Made by a program: the position numbers and the translations under genes. Source: Lineus longissimus (taxonomy: Eukaryota; Nemertea; Pilidiophora; Heteronemertea; Lineidae). Taken from it: a DNA stretch of 64,000 nucleotides. A model generated the notes under the pieces. That model was not told the origin of the DNA. It did no database searches and saw only the letters and a program-made list of their open reading frames with translations. The stretch is taken from NCBI RefSeq assembly GCF_910592395.1, contig NC_088315.1, positions 3,970,501 through 4,034,500 on the forward strand, in the 5' to 3' direction. Positions 10,259-22,829 of this stretch are shown piece by piece. Position 1 is the stretch's first letter, and each line of letters begins with the position of its first letter.

Positions 10259-13200
10259 CTTAAAATAAGAAAGGAATATGATGAAGGCGAGCAAAAAAGT
10301 TAACAACTCTGATATCGCCAAAGAAACTTCTAGATTGTACCTCACTTTCAGAAGATTTGTGGCCCAGTGTTCTAATACACCATGATATTTTTGCGGCGCT
10401 AATGTTGGCTTTTCATTGCAGAAAAAGTAATTTCAAAAAGAGACGACAATTTTTTTAAAGAATATATTCAACTTTAAACCATACCAGCCAAGTGTTAGCA
10501 AGCACCATGTTGGCCTGTATAAATGATTAGCAGTGGTTTAGCCTTGCCCCTTATATATTAAGTTTTACTCCCATGTCTTACCCTGAAAGCTTTGAAGAAT
10601 GTGTAAACAGGAAGCTGTCTGTCTAGTCCTGTAGACCCTTATGTTATGCACTATCGAATCGAGACCGCAATACTCATGACAGTTAAGCTTACGTTGGTTG
10701 TGTCTTTGTCTTCGGCACATTTTCAATTGAACCAAATCAGTTCTGGCCTTACTGATATTTTGGGTGAGGCCGCGGTAAAAGGTGTCTCACAGCCAATACG
10801 CTTACGCCGAAAGCCTCGTCCATAAGGTGAATTAGCGAATCAAGTACGCGACGAGGTTGTCTCAAAGTCAGGTAAATCATTATCCGTTGCCATGCGCCTA
10901 ACGTACTTCCCGGTTCTTAAACGCGATTGGTTGGATTTTTACCAATTTTCATGGGAAATCACCCTACTTCCTGTTTTTTTTAACATTTGCGAAATAACAC
11001 TAAAAGGAAAAAGACCGCAGGAAATGACAATTCACAATAAATTGCACAAGTATGATAACATGAATTTGGTAAACAATGGTCACTTGACAGATGTTTTATT
11101 GTGATGACGTCAGAACCAATCAACTTATGTTGATTAACTAAGGAACCCCATAGTCACGTGCTGCCCACTGACTTGACCAGATGTCAGTCAACAGAGTCAC
11201 GCTTTCTCGTCTGATGTATTGATCGTCACAGCAAAATAATAAACACAAAATTATGGAGTATGGATCGATTATGATTATGGATGATGCATGAAATACAATC
11301 ACGTGATATGACCGCCTCACAGAATAAACGATGTATATCTACGTCGACTGACCCCCCCCTCCCCCTCAGGCGGACTAATATTTTCTCGGTACTTTGTGAA
11401 CCAGGATCTCTTAGCTAAATCCCGAGGAACCGCGTGATACTCATATTTCGAGGTGATTTTCAAAATAAAAGTTTGCAAGTGTTTCCCACAGCCAAGTTAC
11501 ATATACTTCAGTCTCGGCAATACTTAACCTGAAACACCTTAAGTGAGTTTTAGCAGGCCGACGTTTAGGCTTACGCTTACTTTGTGTATGGGGGAGGAGT
11601 TCCTGGTAACACAAGCGTTTGATTTTATTAGTGTGGTGAATATGTCGTGGCTTTATTGATATATTCGTTTGTTTTGTGTAAAGCTACGAAGTAAGCAATT
11701 TTGAAGTAACTCATTATCAGATATATTCGTTGACCGGAGGCTTGCGAAACCTCACTATTATTTGACAAGAATGTGTAAATATTCGTTCTCGGTATAACCC
11801 AGAGCGTTTTTTTTTACTTTGAAACAATCCGATTGGCTGCATGGCGGATATCGAGACCAGGAAAAAGGATATTCACGGCCTGGCACACTCCCTATACTTG
11901 GGGAAGATAAACATCTTTGGTAAAGTCAAATTCAAGATCTAATTAAAAACATGGTCCGGCCGGATGAGGATGCTTAAAAAAGTCTATTGCTTCCTACAGA
12001 GTTTTTTTCTTTTTCTTCTTCTTAAAGTCACCTGCTTGGAGAAGTGGCTGACGAATAATAAAGGGAAGGGCGTTGATTCTGGTTGTGTCACGGTAGAAAA
12101 AGGGCGACATTTATGTATGCGTAACTGATATGTTATGTCAACGGATCGGATATATTCAAAAATGCGATTAGAAAATACATTTAGATAAAATTGTAAGCAG
12201 GCCGATATCTTCCCTCGTTTTATGCAGCATTCCTTATTGAAGCTATTATTTGGTAACTCAAATTTGTTGGCCACTTGAAAGGCCATTCTGGGCCTCAATT
12301 GGAATTTTGCCAAGGAATATTTCACATACATGTAACATGAATATCATGTTAATGTCAATGAATGAAAAACTCATCATTTTCAAACTTCAACCGGACGCTA
12401 ACAACAAAACCTATACTATTTATCACAGAAATTCGGCCTGAATCTGAACTTCCTTGTTCTGCCGCCGTTCTTATTGGCCAAACAGAGGTTTCCTCAAACT
12501 GGGAAAGTACCGAACGCGAAGAAAGTTTGGACATATCTTTGTGACAAACATCTAGGCCAAATTCTTACTGAGTTTAAGGTCAATAGTCTTGTAATGAGGG
12601 GCTGTGGGGGGGGGGGATAACATGGGTGTTACCCCCCCCCCGCCGCCGCCTTCATGAAGAAAAAAAACAAATAGCTCAACGTACTCTATATATATTTCAA
12701 CATTGCCGTTGTGTAGACTAATATACAAATACTATGAATACCAAGTTTACATAAATTTGTATCCACGTACAATAACTGCACTACGGCATTGTGTATTAGA
12801 GGATTTTTATTTAACTGGACCACAGGTAAATACCATGGAGGTAAATACGAACGGCGTACCCCTTTAAGACGACATTACCACAGACATAACTGGCATCATT
12901 ATTATAGTTGCATTATTACAGTCGAAGCCAAATAAGATAGAAATTACGCAAATTGAGCGAAAAGAAATAAAACATAGGATCAGGATTAAACAAAGATTGA
13001 AAACTACTGGTTCATGTCTGTGAAATAAAAATTGCAATAAATTTTACCGGGATGTGCAATTTTATTTTATAAGGAAAAACGTTCAAATTTTGATCCTGCT
13101 GTATCCAGAAATAAATAGCAACAAAACCTACCTTCACCTCAGCTCACTGCTCTTTTTTCTCGTCGATTTATGAATAAACGTACCGGGCAGTCCAGTTGTT

Positions 13201-14616
13201 GTGTTTACGCCGTGCACCTCGTCAGGCCTTCGCATATATTATGTTTCGCCGGATCGTAGCCCGTGAATTACCGGGTAATCACAGCCAAGCAGGAAGTAAC
13301 CTTGATAGAGAGGTTTTGTGTTGATTCTTATCGAAGTACACTTCCACAATAACATAGGCCCGCCCAATGTCATCACCAAACACCAATAATATTTGGCAAA
13401 TCACCGTTAAGAACCGTCATTTACATTTCTTTCAGAAGCGCCATGAATAAATACCTACCACGATTTTCTACTGAGAATAATGTAACAAGCTTGATCTTCG
13501 CCGTCCGAATGCAAGTGCAATAAAACCGAGTGGATTGGGCCGCCCATTAATTTTGCTGTCATGACGTGTATCACTCTTTATTTTATCATATCTCACTTGA
13601 TAATTAAGGACACTTTCGATTTTTTTTCGATTTCCCGGAAACAGGACTGGACGGTACCCAATCACTTTGACATTTATGCTGATACTATGATAGTATCAAA
13701 AAATATGTAATAGGTTAACAATAATGACTCAGTATGTATTACCAAAGGAATGCCGGTATTCGAAAAGTATTCAGCTGGTCCATCATCCCGTATACATACT
13801 TATGGGTCACCCGCTTAAGGGTAGTTTTAGAAAGATTTACCTGGTTTTCTCCAAGTCCCGTACAAAAATAGATGCCGCTTGGTTTTGTTAACCAATGCTT
13901 GGTGCACTGAGATTATCAGAGTCGGGTGTATAACTGAATAGAGTGAGTTGTAGGCAAAAGTACGCCTCAATACACATCCCTGTGTTCTTACCCAGTTTCC
14001 CAATATCGTCGCAGACACTCGACCCCTTCCTGTGCAGCAACGTAACTACGTGGTCACGAGACTGCCAACATAGGTGGCCATCTTGTTTCGCCAACGATTC
14101 AAGGGGTAGATCATGGAGGAACTAAAAACTTCCTTGGGTAGATCACAGGCATATAGAAAAATTAAAGCGATGCATCAGCCCGAGCCAAGTAATCTCGATA
14201 AATAACCAAACCCAAAATGGTCGAATTCGCAAGTTTTCCTCGCAGATTACTGGCAAGCCACCTCGTGGCTGTTCAACTAAAGTAGGAATATAAACAACAG
14301 CGCCGTCTTGCGTCGACCTGTGAAAATCAAGGATGCTTTTTGAGCGGGCTCCACACAGACACAACATACTCCGCACTGAACCTGACGATGATAAACCCGG
14401 GGAGCCAACGAACACAAAGAGTGTAGGTTTCAAGATCAAACACAGCAAAACCATGATCCTCACCATCACCGTTGCGCTAACATAGTTAGTAGTAGGCCTA
14501 CGTATACATGTAGCGTATGATAAAAATATACAAAATGTATATCAATTAATAAATTGATAAATTGACAAGCTATTATATGAGTTATTGTTAGTACTATAAA
14601 CTGGCATGTGATGATA
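10259..14616. other. Region upstream of the ETS gene: no confident exon
   Basis: This stretch should contain the promoter and first exon(s) of the minus-strand ETS gene. I checked some donor-like sites on the minus strand (for example near 10580 and near 13140), but none joins the 10258 exon in the required phase 0 with a good start codon. It also holds the G/C hairpin at 12606-12641 and a 108-codon minus frame (14143-14469) with a hydrophobic start but no recognisable domain. Confidence 0.5.
12606..12641. repeat. G-tract/C-tract hairpin
   Basis: Eleven G (12606-12616), then ATAACA, TGGG, TGTTA, then ten C (12632-12641). The arms can pair as a stem of about 14 base pairs around a four-base loop, allowing one mismatch. 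A CCG triplet run follows to 12650. Confidence 0.85.
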
Positions 14617-15198
14617 TCAACACATGATAATACTTACACTAGAACGACTGGCGAATAAATAATGCCAGCACAGAAAAAGGAGTTCGTCAGCTTTTTCACC
14701 AAGTGTCTTTGGTATCACCTTGGGTCTTCTGAAAGTTAGTGCTTCCATAGATCGCTGAAAGTGTTAGGTCTGGCTCCCAATCCTTCCCATCTCAGTTTCA
14801 ATATCGGTCTGACTTGTATATTCACCGATCCCAAACGTGTCCCAGAGGGTTGACGCTAATTTCACACTCGACACTGGGCCTACAGCAGAGTTAAGATTGC
14901 TCTCTGACGAGTCAAGACTTGGATCATCTCTTCTCTTCGTACTGACCCAGTTATCTGAAATCATGGCTCCGCCTGTTTCCCTTTAACGAGTGCCCTCTTT
15001 CCCAGCAGTTCGTGTTTCTGTCTGCGTTTCAATATCCGAGGCTTTGAAGTCCCCTGCCACTCGTTCTACATCAGCAGCATCTTCCAGATCTTTTTCAACC
15101 CCCGCTACTACGACGTTCACCACCAACTCTGGAGATTTCAATTCAATTTTCGTCTGCGTTTGAGTGTCGGAGTCATCGCGAATCTCAGTCATGACCGG
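14617..15198 (-). other. Open in-frame tail beyond the stop of the 694-residue gene, broken by TAA codons
   Basis: Directly after the TAA at 15201-15199 the same frame stays open for 71 codons to a TAA at 14985-14983, then 72 codons to a TAA at 14766-14764, then 48 codons to a TGA at 14619-14617. The first segment is acidic and Thr/Gln-rich. Its ELVVNVVVAGVEKDLED resembles ELVVDVEARVGEDLEG of the preceding exon, about 50 codons earlier. DIETQTET and TDIETE recur further on. This may be decayed coding tail, readthrough sequence, or 3' UTR derived from a repeat. A donor-like AGT|GTAAGT occurs at 14638/14637, and G|GTAAAT overlaps the first TAA. Confidence 0.4.
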
Positions 15199-15421
15199 TT
15201 ATTTACCAATGTCAAATTCTCTCCAAGCCTCCCCTTCCAAGTCCTCTCCAACTCTTGCCTCGACATCCACCACTAACTCCGTCAGCATTTTGTCGTCAAG
15301 TTGCGTGATGGCTTGAACACAATCGCGCCAGGTTCTCTTTGCCCGAGTCATCTGCTGCTGATCTCTAAAAAACTTTGAACCTGTCACCTCTTCTCTGCAT
15401 AGAACCCGGAATGCTTGAATC
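15199..15421 (-). CDS. Uncharacterised gene: exon 4 (C-terminus)
   Basis: The acceptor CTCTTCAG precedes 15421. The exon completes a tryptophan codon, then encodes 73 residues to TAA, ending in an acidic region (ELVVDVEARVGEDLEG). A possible donor G|GTAAAT overlaps the stop, so an isoform that splices past this stop cannot be excluded. Confidence 0.7.
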
Positions 15422-18400
15422 CTGAAGAGGTAAACAGGGAAAATTAGATGTGGAGGTCATTGTCGTGGTGAAAAAGATGATAAAAGTGGTTCGTGTATGG
15501 TTGTGTCACACACACGCACACACACATTCACCAATTGCTGGTAGCGGAAATGCACTCTCTTAAGCTAAATGGTTCAAACAAGGGCGGTTCGACTAGAACA
15601 GTTGAAACGTTATTGAGTGTTTCCGTTCCAGAGTGTTTTTTCATATCAATTGAGAACGCCAAAGACAGATCGACTAGTTTTTCTCTGTTTCCCCCAATGG
15701 GAAAGTCATTAAGTCCCTATCTGTCTGTTGTATGATGATATTAAAATATGCAGTTTCGTTCATTAGTATTTTTCCAGACTATAAAGAGGATGAAGAGCTG
15801 TGTTTATCCAAATGCTGGGACAGAACAGTCTCGCAAATCAGTATCTAAAGTACATGCACCTACCACTTATAACACTTGATTACTTCATACATCCAGTCAC
15901 TGTGCGCCACATCGTCTGTGGTTCCTGGGGGCATAATTTCCCCGATGGTTCCAATAGCCTTACGACCTACTGCCAGATATTCAGTGACAACATCTCCCAA
16001 GGGGAGGCACTTATTTATCAAAGTGACCACCTCCAGGGCCATGGCAAGACGCTTCCTAGATTCCAGCTCATGTGAGGCCGGTTTGAAGTGGTTCATAATG
16101 TACCACCCCAGACCGAACGTTTTGGCCTTGTCAGTTACTCTTGTTTCTCTACAAGCTTTTTTTAAAACTTCGGATAGCGGTTCACCGTTACTCGGAAAAA
16201 ATATCGACACTTCATTTGCAAGGGCCTGTACTTGCGCAAAGCCAAGGATTCGAGGTTGAAGCTCTCTCAGAACAAATGAATGTAGACCCCTGATCCAACA
16301 GTTGCACACGATATGCAAACTCAGCAACAAATCAACAGCATCGTTTTCAAATGCGTGAAAGATGTCAACTATCAATCTGCAGATTTTGTTAAAACTGCTC
16401 TGGATGTTTTGAAGTTCAGAGGGCATCTCCGGTTGTAGGTAACAAAGCACATCTAAATATCTCCGAAGTTTTTGCATCCGGGCCAAAATCAGCGCATAGC
16501 TGTTGGCTCCGAACGTATTTTTCCCGACACTAGTTGTCACTGCTTCATCAATTGTTTCTACCTCGAGTAGGTGGTCAAGGGAGTACCTTCGGTCACCAAT
16601 GGTAGGAGTGCGATCTTGTTTTGCCACGACAGGAAACCTTAAAAACATAAATACCTTTAAGGCTGGGTTCATATGGAGTACGCTTTGTCACTTGCGACGA
16701 GTCACTTTCAACTAGTCTCATGTCATGCCAGGTTTTATAGTCAGAGCCAATGACGTTACAAGTGACGACGATCACTCAATGTCAATCCAGCAAAGGGGAA
16801 CTGCATTAGCATAACCGACGACCTGATCTATGATTACATTAAAATGAACTAGCTCTAAAATACCACGACTCTGAGAAATATATTTTGAAGTCATGTTTGA
16901 TAGATCTTTTTAAATTCTGTACATCATTCTTTGAGGCTATGAGTACACTACTGAACAGGTGAGTTGCACCATCTTAATTCAAGCATTGATGGATGGGCAA
17001 ATGACCAGTGAAGGTGACATGAAGCTTGGGAAGTGTGAGAGAGTCAGCTTTCTGCCTCTCATTGTGGCTCTTGGTGAGTAGCCGATAGAGCAGTTACGCT
17101 TATAAGGGCCTCTGAGAAAAGAAGCAAAGAAACAGTAAGCGTTTATCATTTACCTTTTGATATGACTCAGATCCACACTCTCTGCAACCAGCTCCCAAGC
17201 TTTCTCGACTGCTTCTCTAGGCAGAAGGTTCTCCATATAGAGGGAATCGGCTTTCTGCCTCACATGGTGGATGTATGTAAGATGACGAGAACAGAGCAGG
17301 TAGAGGGCTTTCCATCTGCAAAAAATATCGAGTTGAAGGACATTTAGAATTGTCTTTCTTTGTTGATGTGCGACCCTTGATAAAGGCACAGCATGCCACT
17401 ACTATGCCACCCACCGATCCACTGCCTAACTACGCCCAACATTGCTTAACGTCGGTATCCTTATAGCCTGGTTGGTTAGATGGGGCCACAGGCTTCACCT
17501 GGGGTCGAAACACAACTCCCAAGGAGAGTTCGTCCACGAACAACAGAATTTCCAATTTCAAGCTCCGTAGCCAAGTCATAAAAAAGCTCACACGGCAAAT
17601 CGACAGGAGACGAACGTGTGTGAGCAACGCTGATTTTACTCCAATCGGTAACGGTGTTAGCAACGATTATCTTGAACAAGAGAAAGTGCATTAAGCTATA
17701 GTTTATTTGATGATTCAAATGACCTGATGGTGCCGTTGGTGGGAAACGGGAGTATCGTAAAAATACGCCAATAGCAAACGCCATTCTGGAATCTGGCTCT
17801 CACCTGCATAGGAACTCAAACGCCTGCTGAACAAATGGCAGCTTCTCCCAAAATTTCCTTTTTTCTTCAGCCGCCATTTTCTTCGTCTCTGCAATGTTTT
17901 CTTTCATGGTCTGCTCGACAACATTGCGACACTCAACGTACCAGGTCCGGGCCAAATTCTCAGCTTCACGGAGAGGCACTTCGGCATGCTCAATCTTCTT
18001 TAGCGCGAGACCTAGTGACTCTTTCGCAACGGAATTGTTCAAATTACGTTGGTGATCATGGCGAAGTTCATTCAGCTCTGACAAAAACGTTTCAACTGCT
18101 TTACTCCTAGTGTTGCTACGTTTACTTTCCTCACAAACAAAGCAGTCCCGCTTCAATACCTGTTTGACATCAGATTGCATTTGCTGAAATCTATTGTGTA
18201 AATTCTTCTCTTCAACTGAACACTGTAGACCTTCATAACAAGCCTCCATCTTGCGCTTCACCTCAGAAAACGTCCTCCGCGCCTTCTCAGCAGCATGTAT
18301 CATCCCGTTCACATGCTTTGAAATAGCATCCATGTCCTGTTGGGCGAGATTCGGAAAACCCTCTAACAGCTTGAGGTAGACCACGTGTAGTTTCTGTAAA

Positions 18401-18729
18401 ATATCATTTGCACCAATCTTATAACTTGTCAACATTAGGTTCCAAGAATCGCAAAGTTTGATGATATCGAACTGGCAGTTTGTGAAACTGACTAACCGTT
18501 TTGCGTCCAATGCGGTAATGTTAGCTCCAATCTGAAGGAACGTAGCTGCTTCGTCTAGGCTGACCTCAACGCCTCCACCAACATGGATGCTTTCTGCGTC
18601 CAGTCCGCCGATGTTTTCGTGGACAACCCGGAACAGTTTCCCCTCAAGCAAGGCAGCTGCCTTCTCGACATTATCATCAGACGATGAAGGAACCATCAGT
18701 GCCGACTTCGGTTCCCAATTCCTCGCCAT
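15199..18729 (-). CDS. Uncharacterised 694-residue helix-rich protein, four coding exons
   Basis: I do not recognise this family. Coding exons are 18729-17804, 17315-17154, 16637-15864 and 15421-15199. All junctions are GT-AG, each intron is in phase 2, and the joined frame is 2085 bases long. The start is the first in-frame ATG after an acceptor at 18750-18749 (TTTGCAG) and has a good context (CAACATGG); a short out-of-frame ATG precedes it in the same exon. There is no signal peptide and no convincing membrane segment, so an intracellular protein is likely. Residues about 100-300 are rich in K, E, Q and L and look helical or coiled-coil, with a CFVC pair at 196-199. Residues 364-620 form a second predominantly helical, more hydrophobic region. 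The C-terminus is acidic. Consistent exon phases and long open exons support a real gene; the function is unknown. Confidence 0.8.
15507..15526. repeat. (CA)n microsatellite in an intron
   Basis: Ten CA-type dinucleotides with one G interruption, within intron 3 of the uncharacterised gene. Confidence 0.85.
15864..16637 (-). CDS. Uncharacterised gene: exon 3
   Basis: The acceptor TTTTTAAG precedes 16637 and the donor TG|GTAGG follows 15864. The exon encodes 257 residues of mostly helical sequence with a Cys-Asn-Cys-Trp motif (VCNCW) and a hydrophobic stretch near its end (VVTLINKCLPLGDVVTEYL). No catalytic motif is recognised. Confidence 0.82.
17154..17315 (-). CDS. Uncharacterised gene: exon 2
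   Basis: The acceptor TTTTTTGCAG precedes 17315 and the donor AG|GTAAA follows 17154. The exon encodes 53 residues, including HHVRQKADSLYMENLLPREA, predicted helical. It enters and leaves in phase 2, so skipping it would keep the frame. Confidence 0.8.
17804..18729 (-). CDS. Uncharacterised gene: exon 1 (coding part)
   Basis: Encodes residues 1-308 plus two bases, ending at AG|GTGAG. The N-terminus has a Ser/Asp stretch (PSSSDDN, 14-20), then a glycine-rich segment around 41-53 and a long charged helical region. An acceptor at 18750-18749 implies a separate 5' UTR exon further upstream. Confidence 0.82.
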
Positions 18730-20608
18730 GTTGAAAGCATGTGTGTAGCTGCAAATATAAACGAAAGTAATAACTCCACCTTCGGATTGAGCTTTGACAG
18801 CGTTACCATGCATATTTACCTCTGGAGTGTATGTAGCTGTTATATGCATTTATGAATCACTCAATTCTAATCGATTATTATCCTGTGTTTTTCTAGCAGG
18901 CCTACCTCTCGTCATTAGTGGTGACCGGAAAGAGAAAGTATGTACAATACAGTCCGACTTTTGTAAGGAGGCAGCTGTTACTTGCGAGGGGCTGGTACTA
19001 GACCTATACGTTCTAGTCAAGTGATGTCTGTGGGCCTTTTGAAAATGAAAACTACGCAGTAGCCAAACATGCCAAAAGCAGCACAGACTGTCTGTTATAT
19101 AAGGTTTTTCTCTATTAATTCTTTGATAATCTTCGCCGACCAATTCCACCAGCCGTAGTTGTGTCCTGCCAGGGTCTCCAAAAGACCAGCAGCTATCCCT
19201 GATGATCTCCGAAAATGGGATCATCAAGTAATGTTCAGCACTAGGGAGGAGTAGCCGTCCTCTTTCGTTTGAACGTCAATGACGAGGGTCGATCTGAAGT
19301 GAAAGTGGTGTGATCAACATAGGCCTACGGGATGGATAGAATCCTAACATATTGTTTGATATGTGTTCTATTACGGCCCCAACTTGGGCTTTAGCGTAAG
19401 AAATAGGGATGGCCTTATCTAGGCTATGTCACGAGACAGAGGTGCCACAGGTCACCTGCTCTAAATCGAGTTGACTTCATCAAAACCAATCAGATATCAT
19501 TAACATAACTGAAGGCCTACCTCATGTCTTGGTGTCAGGATCCTTCCGTTTGAGTTTGTAGGTCGGAAGTGCAGCTGCTTCCCAACTTTGTTGGTACACC
19601 TAAATGACTTGGGTCAAGAACTGGGAATGCCCAATGATTTCCGGCTTTGGGATTGGTTGGGGAATTCCCATGGCATATGACATCTGTGCATAGGCCTAAA
19701 CTCAAGCCTGCCATGCCAACATGACCTAGTTTCTCACTGTACGTACATTCTACTTTTCGTTATTGCTCTTATCTCCTTTATCATTTATCGCACAACCATA
19801 AATGCGTGATTTTTGTCCTTGGCCGGATGTCACGACGGACGGTTGTGGTTGAAATTCTAATTTAAGGGAAATAATTATTTAAGCTGGTGACATCCCCAAA
19901 ACAGCAATCTAGCTATATCGATACGGTAAGGTTTCAATCCGTATCTTGCATGGTTGCTTCGATGAACTCTGTTGTACATTTCATTTTGAAGATGGCAACA
20001 CTATCGTCTTCAGGATTCGGCCTTTTATACCGGTGTAACATCTGTTATCAGTGGTTCCCTTATTATTCCCCTATCCTCACTGTGCTCGGCAAATGTGAGT
20101 GAAAAGTAGAGGATGTCTCATTCCGATCTCACAAACGCTAAAAATGCTCTTTATTGGGTACTCAAGAAGATGTCAAGGAAGCCTTAGCCTCCCTCAGGCC
20201 ATCACTATGTCTCATATAATAGCTGCAATAAAAGGTTTGACATCAAATGAAATAAATGGCGGGCCTAAAGGCTTTTTTTGCGGGAGAAATAGAACATATA
20301 GTAGCAGCTACATCTTGCAACAACGAGCGTGGTTGAAAACCGATGTTGGCGACATAAAGACAACACCGCGTCTACTCTCACTCTGAACGTCCAGCCGTAA
20401 TCTCTTCGAATAAATATTTCTCATGGCGGAGCTATGCCACAGACTTGCATTTGGTCATCTCGTCCTATTAGACCACTCTATTTAAGACTGAAAGTGGCAA
20501 TATAGACTTATATTTGTCATCCTTTCCATATTGGTGAAAAAGTCAGTCCCAATACTCCTTTGAGAACTTTGAATCGCACCACGACCGGCAGAAGTCGGAA
20601 GAAAATTT

Positions 20609-20713
20609 CCAGATTTTGCATCCGGTTGCGCATACGCATTTATAAGTAAACTAAGGTAACCAAGACGTTACCAAGGGACAGTTTTTCTTGCGGATGCGGG
20701 TGCAAAATCTGGT
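20609..20713. repeat. Hairpin repeat with a relative at 46.8 kb
   Basis: The left arm starting CCAGATTTTGCATCC (20609) pairs with a right arm ending in GTGCAAAATCTGG (to 20713), with one mismatch in the outer stem. The left arm plus the following GGTTGCGCATACGCAT also occurs at 46808-46838 with few changes, which marks it as a dispersed element. Confidence 0.65.
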
Positions 20714-22829
20714 AATTAGTATTGTAGACGAAGGCATTGAGTATTTTCAGAAATATAGAATTTGGATAATTTGGTTATTTAGGTCAACTTCAATTCATAT
20801 TATAACGGGCTGTGCCTTGCATTCTTCAACCGCAAGAAGTTCTTGTAGACCATTCCATTTTTTACCAAATATTTTTGATAGATGCTCTCGAGACTGAGTG
20901 AGGAAAGACCCGAAGCAGATTGGTTTCACCATCAAAAGGCTATTCGATCAGATAATGAAGGCAATAACATAACCTCAGTGATCGCCGAGAAGAGATAGCT
21001 AGAGAGAATCGGGCTTCAAATATTGAATTATGTTTTTTATTACAAGTCAAACGTCTATCCTTCCGCATAGGTTTGAAAGGTAATGACCTCGTTATCAGCG
21101 AATAACAAGCTTCGACTTTCCGATTCATCTTCAATTCATATTTTGTACAAAATTGGTGGACTTGCATAATGGCAAAATGTGGGCTGTGCGTTAACGCAGT
21201 TTTCTCATAGATCAAGACAGCATAATTGGACCCTCCTAGTCTGTTTCAATTAAATATTTCATAGTTTGATCTGAGATTTGCTCGAGCGATCATCCGAGGT
21301 CTTTGGCCTCAAACGGAACCAGCGTCTGCGCATAACATTTTTTAAATATTGCTCTTTAAATCCATCCTGCAGTTTCATGATGATCATGTTGAAAATACTA
21401 AGGAGTGGAGAGGGGTAGCGCCTGAAGGAACGTAGACTGTTTAGCGGACTGTGAGCACCTGTGAAATTATGAATAAATTACTCTACAGACCATCAGTAAC
21501 CTTCCAGGGAAGGTGTTATCAGAAACTGTCGATTCTACCAAACTATGTCCAGCAATTTAATTGAACATATCGCATCAAAGATGAAAATTGACCTAAACGA
21601 CACCGAATCTCAATGAGGCGTCAAACATTTGTAATTTGGTAGTCAGTGACGAAGAGTGAAGCTTCAGGCATGGCGTAGGTTATGGGCTGTATCGATCCGA
21701 CATGACCATCTTGTTTCCCTCTGTTGATTCAGCTGTCCCTAAATGGAAGCCTTAAGATTCAACGGGTTCCGTGCCGCTATCCAATATTATCATTAGTCGG
21801 CGGTAAATTAGCGCCCCGGGTCCCGGGAAAGTTTTCTAAACCAGTCATCAGGACTTGAGAGTTGACAACAGAGGAACTTCTGCCCCAAACACCACTTACT
21901 CTCAGTGTCCGGAAAAAGCAGCTGCATGACCGTCGATACTTTGCAATTCATTTCACTATAGTCTTGATCTAGATCGTATTCGAGTGATCGATAAATCACA
22001 AATTTTTTGTCCTCGACTGCTAATCTAGCATTTAAAGATTGATCAACGCCATGGGAGCGATTAATTTCAATTAAATGATAAAGTCATCAACAATATTCGA
22101 AAATTATTTTCAGCTATTTGAGAGTTCGGCGAATGGGCTGCTTTTAATCTGCCTTACGTAACTTATCGATCATCACCTTGTGTTGGTCTCTCCTAACTTC
22201 CGAGGATCAGCCCAAAAGGCTAAACTGCCACGGCCAAAACCTGTAATTCATCTGTAGCTTATAGCGTCGTCAACCAGGAAATAGGACGCGATGTTCTACC
22301 ATTACTACCTGTCGACGGGTCAAAAGTGGTAGAGGGTAAGCTTACGTTGAGCTCTTTTACGCAGAGTGTTGAGGGTTGACAATCGTTCTTAACACCACTG
22401 ATATAGGCCACACGATTGCGCTCCCCGCTACTTAAGTAGCGGACCAAAACCCCGGGTCAATATTTCCACTCGGCGCCGGAGCCTTTGAGATGGTAACCCA
22501 AGAACGTCAATTGAGGGTTGATGGCGATTAGAGGTGACTTCCTTTACGGTGAAAAGCTCTTGGAAAAGGGTGTCACTTTCAACGCCTGCGGAGAGGACCT
22601 AGACGGGGTTGGGTGCACGACATGGCTAGATGCCAAATTGGCTTGGTAGAGGTACATGAGTTGAGTACCAGGCTTGTTTTGAAAATAAAATACAGACCTG
22701 TTCCCGTGAAGTGAATGGTGGTGTTTTGATAGCAGATCGTATGATTCGATGGGTGTAACTAGAGCCCTAGCTTCTTTTTTCAGTCAAGACACGTGTCCCA
22801 AAATGACATAAGAACCGTGAAGAACCTTT

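Noticed and set aside
10580-10740. Donor-like site GG|GTAAGA as end of a 5' coding exon for the ETS gene
   Set aside because: The open frame leading to it has no good ATG and would leave phase 1, while the next exon needs phase 0.
13120-13240. ATG-led segment ending in GTGAAG/GTAGGT donor-like sites as first ETS exon
   Set aside because: The GTGAAG junction gives phase 2 and the other site follows an in-frame stop. It could only be a non-coding exon, for which there is no evidence here.
14143-14469. 108-codon minus frame with a hydrophobic, signal-peptide-like N-terminus
   Set aside because: No recognisable domain, no splice or promoter support, and the remainder of the frame has no familiar composition. 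It could be chance.
18850-19227. 125-codon minus frame just upstream of the uncharacterised gene
   Set aside because: Ends in a stop before the exon 1 acceptor and shows no convincing donor or domain. Not accepted as a 5' coding exon.
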